Assembly: GCA_964485635.1 (NCBI GenBank) | Contig: CAZAJS010000073.1 | Coordinates: 1-5,881, forward strand | Length of the DNA stretch: 5,881 nucleotides | Direction of reading: 5' to 3' | From: CAZAJS01 sp964485635 | Lineage (GTDB): Bacteria; Pseudomonadota; Gammaproteobacteria; Francisellales; Francisellaceae | Shown: positions 5,805-5,881 of the stretch, piece after piece | Numbering within the stretch: position 1 is the stretch's first letter | Layout: every line of letters begins with the position of its first letter | Notes under the pieces: model-generated | The model's input: the letters and a program-made list of their open reading frames with translations, nothing else | Told to the model about the DNA's origin: nothing | The model's database searches: none | Translations under genes and position numbers: made by a program

Positions 5805-5881
5805 ATGCCCCTTATTACTCAAATTGATTGTCAAACAATTCAAGTGCCTTTAAAGCGACCATTTGTTACAGCTGTTCGGAC
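5805..5881 (+). CDS. N-terminus of an enolase-superfamily enzyme, probably a dipeptide epimerase (cut by window edge)
   Basis: Only 25 codons are present. They read MPLITQIDCQTI then QVPLKRPFVTAVR and run off the right edge. The pattern of a first beta strand, then V-P-L-(K/T)-(R/K)-P-F-x-T-A-x-R-T, is that of mandelate racemase/muconate-lactonizing N-terminal domains. It is closest to L-Ala-D/L-Glu epimerases such as B. subtilis YkfB (VPLTKPFKTALRT from memory), which act in recycling of murein peptides. The catalytic barrel is outside the window, so o-succinylbenzoate synthase or another family member remains possible. ATG 5805 has no good ribosome binding site of its own; TTG 5802 is directly before it. 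The better-served ATG at 5781 is in frame but separated by a TGA. Confidence 0.55.
   Translation, partial: MPLITQIDCQTIQVPLKRPFVTAVR

Overview
The window looks like a chromosomal segment of an AT-rich gammaproteobacterium. The support is a TehB close to the Haemophilus type, a YihY protein close to the E. coli one, and a wrbA-yihY neighbourhood that I recall from Pseudomonas and Acinetobacter relatives. I cannot name the genus. It reads as ordinary core and housekeeping DNA: I see no insertion sequence, phage gene, CRISPR array, tRNA or rRNA. Ten Ns at 761-770 mark a scaffold gap.

Left part, mostly minus strand: a tellurite-resistance methyltransferase gene (tehB, 936 to 42) is split into two apparent reading frames only because the placeholder gap has the wrong length. 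Upstream lie an extended -10 promoter and then a short spacer holding a relic of a DASS/SLC13 anion transporter (about 1215 to 1102). The relic abuts the 3' end of wrbA (1804 to 1214), a flavodoxin-like quinone reductase.

Middle: wrbA and yihY (1819-3015) are divergent with only 14 bases between their start codons. yihY has no visible Shine-Dalgarno sequence. It converges on, and overlaps by 21 bases, a minus-strand gene (4614 to 2995) for a membrane-anchored, stand-alone glutamate-synthase-type FMN/iron-sulfur protein.

Right part: a 279-base divergent spacer (4615-4893) separates that gene from a seven-helix DUF6629-type membrane protein (4894-5589). The spacer holds a plausible promoter on each strand, two palindromes about two helical turns apart, and a leader hairpin. 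After a gene-free stretch, the first 25 codons of an enolase-superfamily enzyme, probably a dipeptide epimerase, run off the right edge. An in-frame TGA lies between its best Shine-Dalgarno/ATG and the recognisable protein.

The genes do not form one obvious pathway. WrbA and TehB both fit handling of oxidant or toxic-oxyanion stress, but they are separate transcription units. I found no convincing new multi-gene system. The points most worth following up are the transporter relic, the interrupted epimerase start, the tight wrbA/yihY divergence and the symmetric elements at 4723-4861.
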